5,615 nucleotides of DNA, from assembly GCA_028695395.1 (NCBI GenBank), contig JAQVJB010000099.1, forward strand, positions 1 through 5,615, in the 5' to 3' direction. Position 1 is the first letter of the stretch, and every line of letters starts with the position of its first letter. Shown in pieces: positions 1 to 5,559 of this stretch. A program made the position numbers and the translations under genes. Below the pieces are notes generated by a model that saw only the letters and a program-made list of their open reading frames with translations, ran no database searches and was not told the DNA's origin. The DNA comes from Actinomycetota bacterium. GTDB taxonomy: Bacteria > Actinomycetota > Humimicrobiia > Humimicrobiales > Humimicrobiaceae.

Positions 1-167
1 CACCGGCTTACTTTTTCGGAAATTTTTGAATTGTGATTATCTGAATCTTTACTCTCAATATATTCCGAAAACATCGATGAAATCGAAGTATCATTAATTT
101 TTGATATAGCTCTGGCTTTTTTAATTAGCTCTTCATCAATTGAAAGCGTCAGCTTAATTTTTTTCAT
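1..167 (-). CDS. Ribbon-helix-helix antitoxin-like protein (partial, runs off left edge)
   Basis: An ATG at 167-165 opens a frame that stays open for 55 codons to the window edge, so the 3' end is missing. The protein begins MKKIKLTLSIDEELIKKARA, continues with a helix containing SISSMFSEYIES, and ends in a polar segment. A short beta strand with alternating residues (KLTLSID) followed by two helices is the ribbon-helix-helix DNA-binding fold. The 'K-L-T-L-S-I-D-E-E-L-I-K-K-A' pattern resembles the small antitoxins (DUF6364/VapB-like) that usually precede a PIN-domain toxin gene. Such a toxin would lie beyond the left edge and cannot be checked here. Two ATACGTAT palindromes just upstream fit autoregulation. 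The Shine-Dalgarno is weak. The fold is fairly secure; the toxin-antitoxin role is inferred from family resemblance. Confidence 0.72.
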   Translation of the reverse strand, partial: MKKIKLTLSIDEELIKKARAISKINDTSISSMFSEYIESKDSDNHNSKISEKVSR

Positions 168-191
168 TTCAACACTGTTTTTAAATTTTAA

Positions 192-223
192 TAATACGTA
201 TATATAGATATATTAATACGTAT
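192..223. promoter_or_regulatory. Twin ATACGTAT palindromes, candidate operator of the antitoxin-like gene
   Basis: The decamer TAATACGTAT occurs exactly at 192-201 and 214-223. Each copy contains the perfect palindrome ATACGTAT (194-201 and 216-223), and the copies are 22 bp apart, about two helical turns, so they lie on the same face of DNA. They sit 25-55 bp upstream of the ribbon-helix-helix gene on the minus strand and between it and the plus-strand adaptor remnant. Ribbon-helix-helix antitoxins commonly bind paired palindromes overlapping their own promoter. A weak -10-like TATTAT (196-191, minus strand) overlaps the first copy. The operator role is inference. Confidence 0.45.
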
Positions 224-336
224 GATATTTATAATCAATAAATTTTTTTATAATCTCTCCATTTTTTCTCCATTTTCTTTTTATATCATGTTCGAGATGT
301 AATTTATTATAAGTTTGAAATTTAAAAGGATAAGGT

Positions 337-1049
337 ATGATTATCAAGTAAGGTAAATCTCCAAAGAAGCAGATTATTTTGATCTTTATTCTGTCAGTGC
401 TTATACTGGCGATGATTTTTTCTGTGTCCTGTATGTCTTCCATGTTTGGCGGAAGATTTTCCTCGGGACAGGACGCAGATGAGGAAACAGGCATAGAAAT
501 TTTTACTGTGGAGCGCGGTGATGTAATACAAACAGTTTCGGCTACAGGCAGCATTGACAGTAATGATTTTTTAAACCTCAATTTATCAGTTGCAGGTACT
601 GTAATAAAATCCCTTGAAACAGGAGATACTTTTAAAAAAGGTGAATTGCTTTTTGAGGTAGACAATGAAAAAAAAGAATTACAGCACAACAGTCATAAGC
701 AAGCATAAAGTCAGCTGGAATCCAACTTGCAAATGCACAGGCTAATTATCAGGCAGCACTGGATGCAAATCATATTAATGTCCAGGCTGCGGAGAGGGCA
801 GGCACAGATATCTTATCAGCAGGCGCCTGTAAGTTCACAGATTGATAGTGCCGAGAATTCTGTAGAAACTTCCGAAAGTTCTTACGAACAGACACTTATA
901 AATCAGGCAAATTCATATTGGCAGACACTGGGAAATCTTGAAAATTCAGAAGCACAGATTTTGTCTTGAAAGCAAAGGTTGATCAATCCGATATTGTAAA
1001 TATTTCTAAAGGAACTGAAGCTGACTTCACAGAGCTTAAAAATGAAGTG
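337..1049 (+). pseudogene. Decayed periplasmic adaptor (HlyD/MacA-like membrane fusion protein)
   Basis: An AAGGA site (326-330) precedes ATG 337, but TAA follows after four codons (349-351). The same frame then reads a basic stretch, a hydrophobic signal/anchor segment (about 376-435, IILIFILSVLILAMIF) and the first half of a barrel-sandwich domain (VERGDVIQTVSATGSID, then VAGTVIKSLETGDTFKKGEL and VDNEKKEL). This is typical of adaptor subunits of ABC or RND-type efflux pumps. A TAA at 706-708 interrupts the coiled-coil hairpin. The hairpin then continues in another frame (about 729-800, ANAQANYQAALDANHINVQA), returns to the first frame (about 799-966, QISYQQAPVSSQIDSAENSV) and stops at TGA 967-969. 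In the third frame 966-1049 reads KAKVDQSDIVNISKGTEADF, matching the beta-barrel region of adaptors. The second lipoyl half and everything after the barrel start are missing. No intact product is possible. Confidence 0.8.
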
Positions 1050-1178
1050 AAAGATTATGGATTGGGGCTTGCAATATGCAAAAAATTAGCAGAAAGCAAT
1101 AAATGAAGCATTTCAGCTGAACTGATTGATAATGAGAAGATAATAAACTTTAAAATAGAACTGCCATGTAAAATTTAG
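1050..1178 (+). pseudogene. 3' remnant of a sensor histidine kinase (HATPase domain end)
   Basis: In the same frame as the end of the adaptor remnant, 1053-1103 reads DYGLGLAICKKLAESNK. This is the G2 box (GLGLAI) and following helix of the HATPase_c domain of two-component sensor kinases. A TGA at 1104-1106 stands where kinases usually have a Gly-Gly before the last strands. Reading on gives SISAELIDNEKIINFKIELP and a natural end at TAG 1176-1178, which fits the terminal beta strands of such kinases. Everything upstream of the G2 box (sensor, dimerisation helices, N and G1 boxes) is absent. The piece looks like the scar of a deletion that fused it to the adaptor gene. The left border (1038-1056) is approximate. 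Confidence 0.7.
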
Positions 1179-1383
1179 AATTACTATTATTTCGTTTTTC
1201 TCCATATTTTTATCTTAAAATCTTTTAACAGCAGCAATAAATGTAAGTGTTTAAAATCCTCATCCTGAAAGTTATGCAAATGATGGTAAGGCTTTAAAGA
1301 TGTTTTATATAAAATAAATAATAAAGTTAAAATATGGAGGGATAAATCAAAATAATCAAAAATAAAGAAGAAAGCTCTTAACA
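1179..1383. other. AT-rich stretch without a supported gene
   Basis: This lies between the kinase remnant and the operon terminator. I see no gene, RNA or repeat I can support. One short plus-strand run of 20 codons after a stop reads NPHPESYANDGKALKMFYIK then TAA (about 1255-1317). Its composition is protein-like and it may be another gene fragment, but I do not recognise it. A GGAGGG near 1336 has no usable start after it. Confidence 0.5.
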
Positions 1384-1421
1384 AAAAAGCCCGGCCAGAT
1401 TAGAAACTGTCCGGGCTTTTT
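1384..1421 (-). terminator. Bidirectional intrinsic terminator ending the riboflavin operon
   Basis: The arms AAAAAGCCCGG (1384-1394) and CCGGGCTTTTT (1411-1421) are perfectly complementary. An inner CAG/CTG pairing (1396-1398 with 1407-1409) extends the stem past one mismatch. The GC core is flanked by A and T runs on both sides, so it can stop transcription from either direction. It lies 45 bases after the ribH stop codon and would also block any plus-strand readthrough from the decayed region. Confidence 0.93.
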
Positions 1422-1466
1422 ATTAATTTTCAACAGATTAGTTTTTATATTAAATTAAAAAAATTT

Positions 1467-1943
1467 TTAACTCCCAGCTTTTTTGATTTCTCTCATTAGA
1501 TTTGTCATTTCGATTGCAGTCAATGCTGCATCCCAGCCTTTGTTACCCTGGCTTGTGCCGGCTCTTTCAATAGCCTGTTCCAGGGTATCAGGAGTTATTA
1601 CTCCGAATGAAACAGGTATATTTAAATCCATGTTCACTTTTGCAACACCTTTAATGACTTCGCTTGTAATATACTGATTATGGCTTGTTTCACCTTTCAT
1701 AACTGAACCGAGGCAGATAAGGGCATCATATTTTTTAGATTCTGCCATAACTTTTAAAGTAGCCGGTATTTCAAAAGCACCTGGCACCCACGCTACTGAA
1801 ATATCTTTTTCTGATGCACCGTGCCTTTTCAGGCAATCAATTGAACCGCCTAAAAGTTTGTTTGTAATAAATTCATGATATCTTGTTACGATTATGCCGA
1901 ATTTTATTCCTGATGCATTGAGCTGTCCTTCAAATATTTTCAT
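1467..1943 (-). CDS. ribH: 6,7-dimethyl-8-ribityllumazine synthase (RibH)
   Basis: RibH condenses 5-amino-6-ribitylaminouracil with 3,4-dihydroxy-2-butanone 4-phosphate to give the lumazine that riboflavin synthase uses. It is a cytosolic enzyme that forms pentamers or 60-subunit shells. The 158-residue length is normal. Visible family marks are the substrate-stacking aromatic in VTRYHEF (Y22), the VPGAFEIP loop (53-60), GSVMKGETSHNQY with catalytic His88, and ERAGTSQGNKG with the phosphate-binding Arg127. The usual AGTKAGNKG is AGTSQGNKG here (K131 to S, A132 to Q), a mild departure. The start is firm: AGGAGG (1954-1949) stands 5 bases before ATG. It is the last gene of the operon, followed by a strong terminator, and is separated from ribBA by 138 bases, unlike the overlapping genes upstream. 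Confidence 0.97.
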   Translation of the reverse strand: MKIFEGQLNASGIKFGIIVTRYHEFITNKLLGGSIDCLKRHGASEKDISVAWVPGAFEIPATLKVMAESKKYDALICLGSVMKGETSHNQYITSEVIKGVAKVNMDLNIPVSFGVITPDTLEQAIERAGTSQGNKGWDAALTAIEMTNLMREIKKAGS

Positions 1944-2050
1944 TATTTCCTCCTGTTAAAAATCATTTTTTTTAAAGTGCGTAATATTTTTTTTGCTAAT
2001 TGTAAAACTTAAATTTTCTCTTGCGGCTACATTTATATTTTTAAATCTAT

Positions 2051-2081
2051 ATTTTAAAAAAAGTACCTTCTAATTAGTCAA
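2051..2081 (-). promoter_or_regulatory. Weak candidate internal promoter before ribH
   Basis: On the minus strand TTGACT (2081-2076) is followed, after a 19-base spacer, by TAAAAT (2056-2051) in the 138-base ribBA-ribH gap. The -35 is a 5/6 match. The spacer is long and the -10 is imperfect in very AT-rich DNA, so chance is quite possible. If real, it would let ribH be made without riboswitch control. Confidence 0.2.
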
Positions 2082-3290
2082 TCAAAGCATATGCTCCATT
2101 TTAATTTTCTTTGTATTGAGATATCTCTCATTGGTTTTGCATGGCTTAATTTGTATGGGCACCCTTTTAGTGATGGTAAGACCGTATCCTTCAAGCCCGA
2201 TTATCTTTTTCGGATTATTTGTCATGAGATTTATTGTAGTAAGTCCCAGGTCTGAAAGAATCTGGGCACCGATACCATAATCCCTTAAATCAGCATCAAA
2301 TCCTAATTCGATGTTTGCCTCAACAGTGTCAAAACCCCTGTCCTGAAGCTCGTAGGCTTTCATTTTATTGCATAATCCTATTCCCCTTCCCTCCTGAGCC
2401 ATATAAAGCAAAACACCGCTGCCCTTTTTATTAATCATTTTGAATGCCTGGTCAAGCTGATCTCCGCAGTCGCATCTACCAGAACCGAAAGTGTCACCGG
2501 TAAGGCACTGGGAGTGCACTCTTACAAGTACATTTTCCTTACCTTTTACTTCTCCCTTTACAAATGCTACGTGAGTCTCATTATCAATTAAGGATTTATA
2601 AGCTATTGTTTTAAAGTCTCCCCATTTCGTCGGCAGGATTATCTCTGCCGCTTTTTCAATAAGCTTTTCAGTTCGTTTACGATATTTGATGAGTTCAGCA
2701 ATTGTTATTATTTTTAAACTATATTTTTCTGCAAGTGCTTTTAAATCTTCAAGCTTTGCAACTTCTCCGTCTTCCCTTAAAACCTCGCAGATAATTCCTA
2801 CGGGCTGCATTTTTGCTATTTTCAAAATGTCTATTGCTGCTTCGGTATGTCCGGCCCTGTTCAAGATTCCCCCTGTTTTTGAGCTGACAGGAAAAATATA
2901 ACCTGGAATTGTAAAATCTTCCGGTTTTGCATCTTCTGATATAAATGCATTTATTGTATTTAATTTTTCCTTTATAGAAATTCCTGTTCCTTTATTTGCT
3001 GATGCATTTATTGACAAAGCAAAGGAAGAATTAGTTATTTTTCTTCCAGGCAGATGGTCTATCATCAATGGTATCTTCAGCTCTTCCAGTCTTTTTTCTT
3101 CACAAGGAAGATAAATAAGTCCCTTTCCATTAATAATAAAGAAATTAAGGGAATTATGGGTGACTTTCTGGGCAGCCATGAAAAGAACGCCTTCCGTTTC
3201 ATCGCCTTTGCTATCTACTATGATGCAGATTTTGCCTTCTTTAATATCTTTTATTATTTCTTCTGTTGAGTAAAATTTATTTGAATCCAT
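2082..3290 (-). CDS. ribBA: RibBA: DHBP synthase (divergent) fused to GTP cyclohydrolase II
   Basis: Bifunctional enzymes of this type start both branches of riboflavin synthesis. The N-terminal RibB half turns ribulose 5-phosphate into 3,4-dihydroxy-2-butanone 4-phosphate; the C-terminal RibA half opens GTP to the pyrimidine precursor with loss of formate and pyrophosphate. The length, 402 residues, is normal. RibA (about 205-402) looks intact: zinc cysteines C262, C273 and C275 in SQCLTGDTFGSGRCDCGDQL, QEGRGIG (299-305), the RDYGIGAQIL stretch and a TNNPKK loop. RibB (1-204) keeps E31, R145, H148 (GHTEA) and E169, but the DRENEGD signature reads GDETEGV (29-35), PGH is PGY (131), and the usual DR of the TGIS loop is EK (108-109). 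Its activity is therefore uncertain. ATG 3290 is fixed by an in-frame TAA just upstream; GGAGG lies 15 bases away, unusually far. It overlaps ribE by 14 bases. Confidence 0.95.
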   Translation of the reverse strand: MDSNKFYSTEEIIKDIKEGKICIIVDSKGDETEGVLFMAAQKVTHNSLNFFIINGKGLIYLPCEEKRLEELKIPLMIDHLPGRKITNSSFALSINASANKGTGISIKEKLNTINAFISEDAKPEDFTIPGYIFPVSSKTGGILNRAGHTEAAIDILKIAKMQPVGIICEVLREDGEVAKLEDLKALAEKYSLKIITIAELIKYRKRTEKLIEKAAEIILPTKWGDFKTIAYKSLIDNETHVAFVKGEVKGKENVLVRVHSQCLTGDTFGSGRCDCGDQLDQAFKMINKKGSGVLLYMAQEGRGIGLCNKMKAYELQDRGFDTVEANIELGFDADLRDYGIGAQILSDLGLTTINLMTNNPKKIIGLEGYGLTITKRVPIQIKPCKTNERYLNTKKIKMEHML

Positions 3291-4023
3291 ATTTTTTTAG
3301 CTTTTCCTCCAGGTTTTCATCTTTATCTTTTGAAATATTTTTTAAATCTTCATTAATATTAAGCATTTTTAAATAATCTATTGCTGCTGAAGATGTAAAT
3401 GTTTCACCTTTTAGTGAATACATGGCTGGCTGTCCTGAATACCTTGCCATATTAATTATATATCTGGCCATTAGATCCACTTCCAGATTTACTTTTTCAC
3501 TAATGTTTTTGAACTTAAAGTTAGTATTTTCAAAAGTGAAGGGAATAACTGCAAAAATAAGATTATTTTTAATTACCTCAGAAATAGTCAGGCTTATTCC
3601 GTCAATGGAACAGGAACCTTTTGGAGCAGTAAATTCAAGAAAAGTATTTGGTATTTTTACGGTTACTTTATAAAAATCCCCTATTTTTCTGATATCGGCT
3701 ATTTTCCCCACATCATCTATATGGCCTGTAATGATATGGCCTCCAAGCTTGTCTTTAAGGGAAACCGCGTCTTCTAAATTGACTCTCTCACCAGCACTGG
3801 CTGAAGCAAAAGTAGTAAATTTTAATGTTGAAAAAGAAATATCAGCCTTAAAGCCGGCTTGATTGAATTCTTTCACTGTCAGGCAGCAGCCGTTGACTGC
3901 TATCGAATCCCCAAGCTTCATATCAGCTGTAATTTTCTTGCAGGCTACCTCTATTTCAAGACCGGTATTTATTCTGGTTATTTTTTTTACAACACCTATT
4001 TCTTTTATTATTCCTGTAAACAT
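3277..4023 (-). CDS. ribE: Riboflavin synthase alpha chain (RibE)
   Basis: RibE dismutates two molecules of 6,7-dimethyl-8-ribityllumazine into riboflavin and the RibD product, the last step of the pathway. The N-terminal mark MFTGI (with Phe2), VNGCCLTV (43-50) and GGHIITGHID (94-103, both His kept) define the first barrel. KGSCSIDGISLT (135-146) and VNLEVDLMARYI (178-189) define the second, repeated barrel. At 248 residues it is about 35-45 longer than usual. The extra length is in the tail after residue 189, a lysine/glutamate/asparagine-rich linker ending in LKKYGF, which recalls the L-x-x-x-GF ending seen in some family members. AGAGG (4035-4031) lies 7 bases before the ATG. The gene overlaps the end of ribD by 16 bases and the start of ribBA by 14, which suggests translational coupling. 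Confidence 0.96.
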   Translation of the reverse strand: MFTGIIKEIGVVKKITRINTGLEIEVACKKITADMKLGDSIAVNGCCLTVKEFNQAGFKADISFSTLKFTTFASASAGERVNLEDAVSLKDKLGGHIITGHIDDVGKIADIRKIGDFYKVTVKIPNTFLEFTAPKGSCSIDGISLTISEVIKNNLIFAVIPFTFENTNFKFKNISEKVNLEVDLMARYIINMARYSGQPAMYSLKGETFTSSAAIDYLKMLNINEDLKNISKDKDENLEEKLKKYGFK

Positions 4024-4690
4024 GGATATGCCTCTATTAATAAATCATTTTGTATTTTCTTAATCTTATCAAATTTTAATTTTATGCTTTCGGACATCTT
4101 CCGGATGTTTAATTCATTAAAAATGGAATAAGGATTGTTTCCCCCTATGATTTTTGGCGCAATAAAAAACAGATATTTATCAATAAGCCCTTCTTTTAAA
4201 AATGATGTTAGAAGCCCGGGCCCGCTTTCAAGCATAAGCGAAGTTATTTCATATTTTATAAACAGTATTTTTAATATTTCCTTTAAATCCAGCTTTAGTT
4301 CATTTTTCTTAAAAGAGGCATCTTTTGCCTTTGTTTTTTGTTCAGTATCTGGTACAAAACCACTTTTTGAATTATTGACAGCCTCAATATGAATTCCTTT
4401 ATCTAAAAGAAAATTATATTTTTGTTTTTTCTTTTCAATGCTTATTTGGGATGTAAAAATTATGGTATTTATATATTTTGAGGTATGGGCAATATTTGAG
4501 TCTGCATCAATATTTAGATTTGAATCTATTATGACTCTTTTGAAATTAAAATAATGTATATTCTTTTCTCTTCCATCTTTTCCGGTAATTAAGATTTCTT
4601 TTTTTAAAAATGTTTTTTCTATGTTTTCAAAGCTTTTTTTCAAAAGCTTTTTATTTATATTGCTGTTAAGTGATTTTCTAGGGTATAAAA
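4008..4690 (-). pseudogene. ribD: ribD, C-terminal fragment (rest of the reductase domain, after frameshift)
   Basis: This frame carries the remainder of the RibD reductase domain: KRVIIDSNLNI, then a strand/helix series, SLMLESGPGLLTSFLKEGLIDKY (the usual EGG appears as ESG) and FIAPKIIGG. It is open from just after the upstream TAA at 4697-4695, so it overlaps the deaminase-side fragment. Read from the 5-T run it starts LYPRKS, exactly what should follow DNP in this family. The only in-frame start is a TTG (4643) without a ribosome site, and it would omit conserved residues, so independent translation as a working enzyme is unlikely. Two lysine-rich insertions flank the conserved core. It ends 16 bases inside ribE. 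With one base restored, RibD would be 441 residues from ATG 5332, against about 360-370 in most bacteria. Confidence 0.85.
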
Positions 4691-5332
4691 AGGATTATCT
4701 TTTATAACCGTATTTATTCCGGTGAGCACACAGCCATATTCAAATCTTAATTTCTGTACAAGCATCCTGGATTTTTCATCAGTTATCCATTTTGAATCGC
4801 CGGTCCTGGCAGCAAGATTTCCATCCAGTGTCGAAGCAGTTTTTGCACAGATAAAAGGTCTTTTTTTAATAATATTTGTAAAAAATATCTCGTTTAATTT
4901 TTTTGCCTGTTCTTCTAAAAGCCCGGTTCTCACATTCAAGCCTGCTTGTTTTAATTTTATAAAACCCTGTCCGTTTATTTTGGGATTAGGATCTAAAATG
5001 CTTATAATGATTTCCGAAAACTTATTTGATATAAGCGAATCAGCGCACGGGGGGGTTCTGCCATATATAGAGCACGGCTCAAGGGTAACATACATTTTTA
5101 ATCCTTCAGGCAGCTTGTATCCTATTTTCTTTTTGGCATTTTCAATCGCATTGATTTCAGCATGATTAAAACCTGCCTTGGCATGAAATCCGCCGGAGAT
5201 AAAAATATTATCTTTTACTATCACGGCTCCCACCATGGGGTTAGGGCTGACTGTCCCTTTGCCCTTCTCGGCAAGATGAAGAGCCATTCCCATAAATTTT
5301 TTATCTTCTTTTGTAAAATCTTCTTTTTTCAT
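4655..5332 (-). CDS. ribD: ribD, N-terminal fragment (deaminase domain and start of reductase)
   Basis: RibD carries out two successive steps on the GTP cyclohydrolase II product: pyrimidine deamination, then reduction of the ribosyl side chain. The deaminase domain is complete. It has MALHLAEKGKG, SPNPMVGAVIV (29-39), the zinc site HAE (57-59) and EPCSIYGRTPPC (85-96, Cys87 and Cys96). The reductase domain begins at RPFICAKTASTLDG (158-171) and GDSKWIT (178-184), and reaches TVIKDNP (208-214). There the frame breaks and stops after ten unrelated codons. I chose ATG 5332; a TTG at 5353 lengthens the frame by seven residues, but neither has a clear ribosome site. The gene follows the riboswitch terminator directly. 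A stable deaminase-only product is possible. A sequencing error in the 5-base run is an equal possibility. Confidence 0.88.
   Translation of the reverse strand: MKKEDFTKEDKKFMGMALHLAEKGKGTVSPNPMVGAVIVKDNIFISGGFHAKAGFNHAEINAIENAKKKIGYKLPEGLKMYVTLEPCSIYGRTPPCADSLISNKFSEIIISILDPNPKINGQGFIKLKQAGLNVRTGLLEEQAKKLNEIFFTNIIKKRPFICAKTASTLDGNLAARTGDSKWITDEKSRMLVQKLRFEYGCVLTGINTVIKDNPFYTLENHLTAI
4687..4691 (-). other. ribD: Frameshift site in ribD (five-base T run on the coding strand)
   Basis: On the coding strand the sequence is AATCCTTTTTATACCCTAG. Frame one reads DNPFYTLEN and ends at TAA 4657-4655. Adding one T, or slipping back one base after the TTT codon, reads DNPFLYPRKS and joins the downstream reductase sequence without loss. 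The site is not a classical X-XXY-YYZ heptamer, because the A-site codon TAT would have to re-pair on TTA. An indel in a short homopolymer, real or from sequencing, is the simplest reading. Confidence 0.8.
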
Positions 5333-5363
5333 TTTAAGGCTAAATAATTTCAAGCTGCAAAAT

Positions 5364-5393
5364 AAAAAAGCCCATGGAGAAAATCCATGGGCT
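5364..5393 (-). terminator. Riboswitch-controlled intrinsic terminator
   Basis: On the minus strand AGCCCATGG (5393-5385) pairs perfectly with CCATGGGCT (5377-5369) around the loop ATTTTCT, followed by a run of six U, then AUUUU. It lies between the FMN aptamer and ribD, so it is the expression platform. The 3' P1 strand GGAGAAAAUUC (5422-5412) can pair with GGAUUUUCUCC (5386-5376) over 11 positions including one G-U. That pairing would dismantle the hairpin when FMN is absent. The two structures exclude each other. Confidence 0.93.
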
Positions 5394-5411
5394 AAAAATT
5401 AAGATAGCCTT

Positions 5412-5522
5412 GAATTTTCTCCCGTCCAGACTTTAACTGTCGGTCTTAGAATTTCACTAAGTCTTGCTTTAGCTTGCGGACTATAACCGCCGGTAAGGAT
5501 TTACACCTATCCTCGAAAATCC
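5412..5522 (-). ncRNA. FMN riboswitch aptamer (RFN element)
   Basis: The minus strand carries the conserved RFN blocks in order: GGTGTAAATCCTTACCGGCGG (5507-5487), then TTATAGTCCGC, a variable helix (P4-like, GCTAAAGC region), GTGAAATTC, GACCGACAGTTAAAGTCTGG (about 5445-5426) and ACGGGAGAAAA. P1 forms from GGAUUUUC (5522-5515) and GAAAAUUC (5419-5412), eight pairs with one G-U. It binds flavin mononucleotide and represses the downstream rib genes. Here the next element is an intrinsic terminator, so control is by transcription attenuation. The family assignment is very secure. Confidence 0.98.
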
Positions 5523-5529
5523 AAAGTCA

Positions 5530-5559
5530 ATTATATCAGAAAAGTCAAATAAGTATTAA
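5530..5559 (-). promoter_or_regulatory. Extended -10 promoter of the riboflavin operon
   Basis: On the minus strand TATAAT (5535-5530) is a perfect -10 preceded by TGA (5538-5536), the TGn extension. A weak -35, TTAATA (5559-5554, 4/6), stands 18 bases upstream. Seven bases after the -10 is G5522, the first base of the riboswitch P1 helix, so the transcript probably starts right at the aptamer. The remaining AT-rich bases to 5615 show nothing else I can support. Confidence 0.8.

Noticed and set aside
256..276. Tandem copy of TCTCCATTTT with period 11
   Set aside because: Only two short copies in AT-rich DNA; no context to suggest function.
213..689. 158-codon open frame on the minus strand opposite the adaptor remnant
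   Set aside because: It is antisense to recognisable adaptor sequence on the plus strand, has low-complexity composition and no family marks.
1187..1384. 65-codon minus-strand frame between the terminator and the kinase remnant
   Set aside because: It starts inside the terminator region, is leucine/phenylalanine/histidine-biased low complexity, and has no recognisable motif or ribosome site.
4008..4643. Separate stand-alone reductase gene starting at TTG 4643
   Set aside because: It lacks the N-terminal half of the reductase fold, which is found in the upstream frame, and the TTG has no ribosome site.
4687..4700. Programmed -1 ribosomal frameshift in ribD
   Set aside because: There is no classical slippery heptamer, and the A-site codon TAT would not re-pair on TTA. 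RibD is normally a single frame. An indel is simpler, though slippage at TTT is not excluded.
5523..5553. TTGACT at 5548-5543 as the -35 of the operon promoter
   Set aside because: It is only 7 bases from the TATAAT -10, too close to act as its -35.
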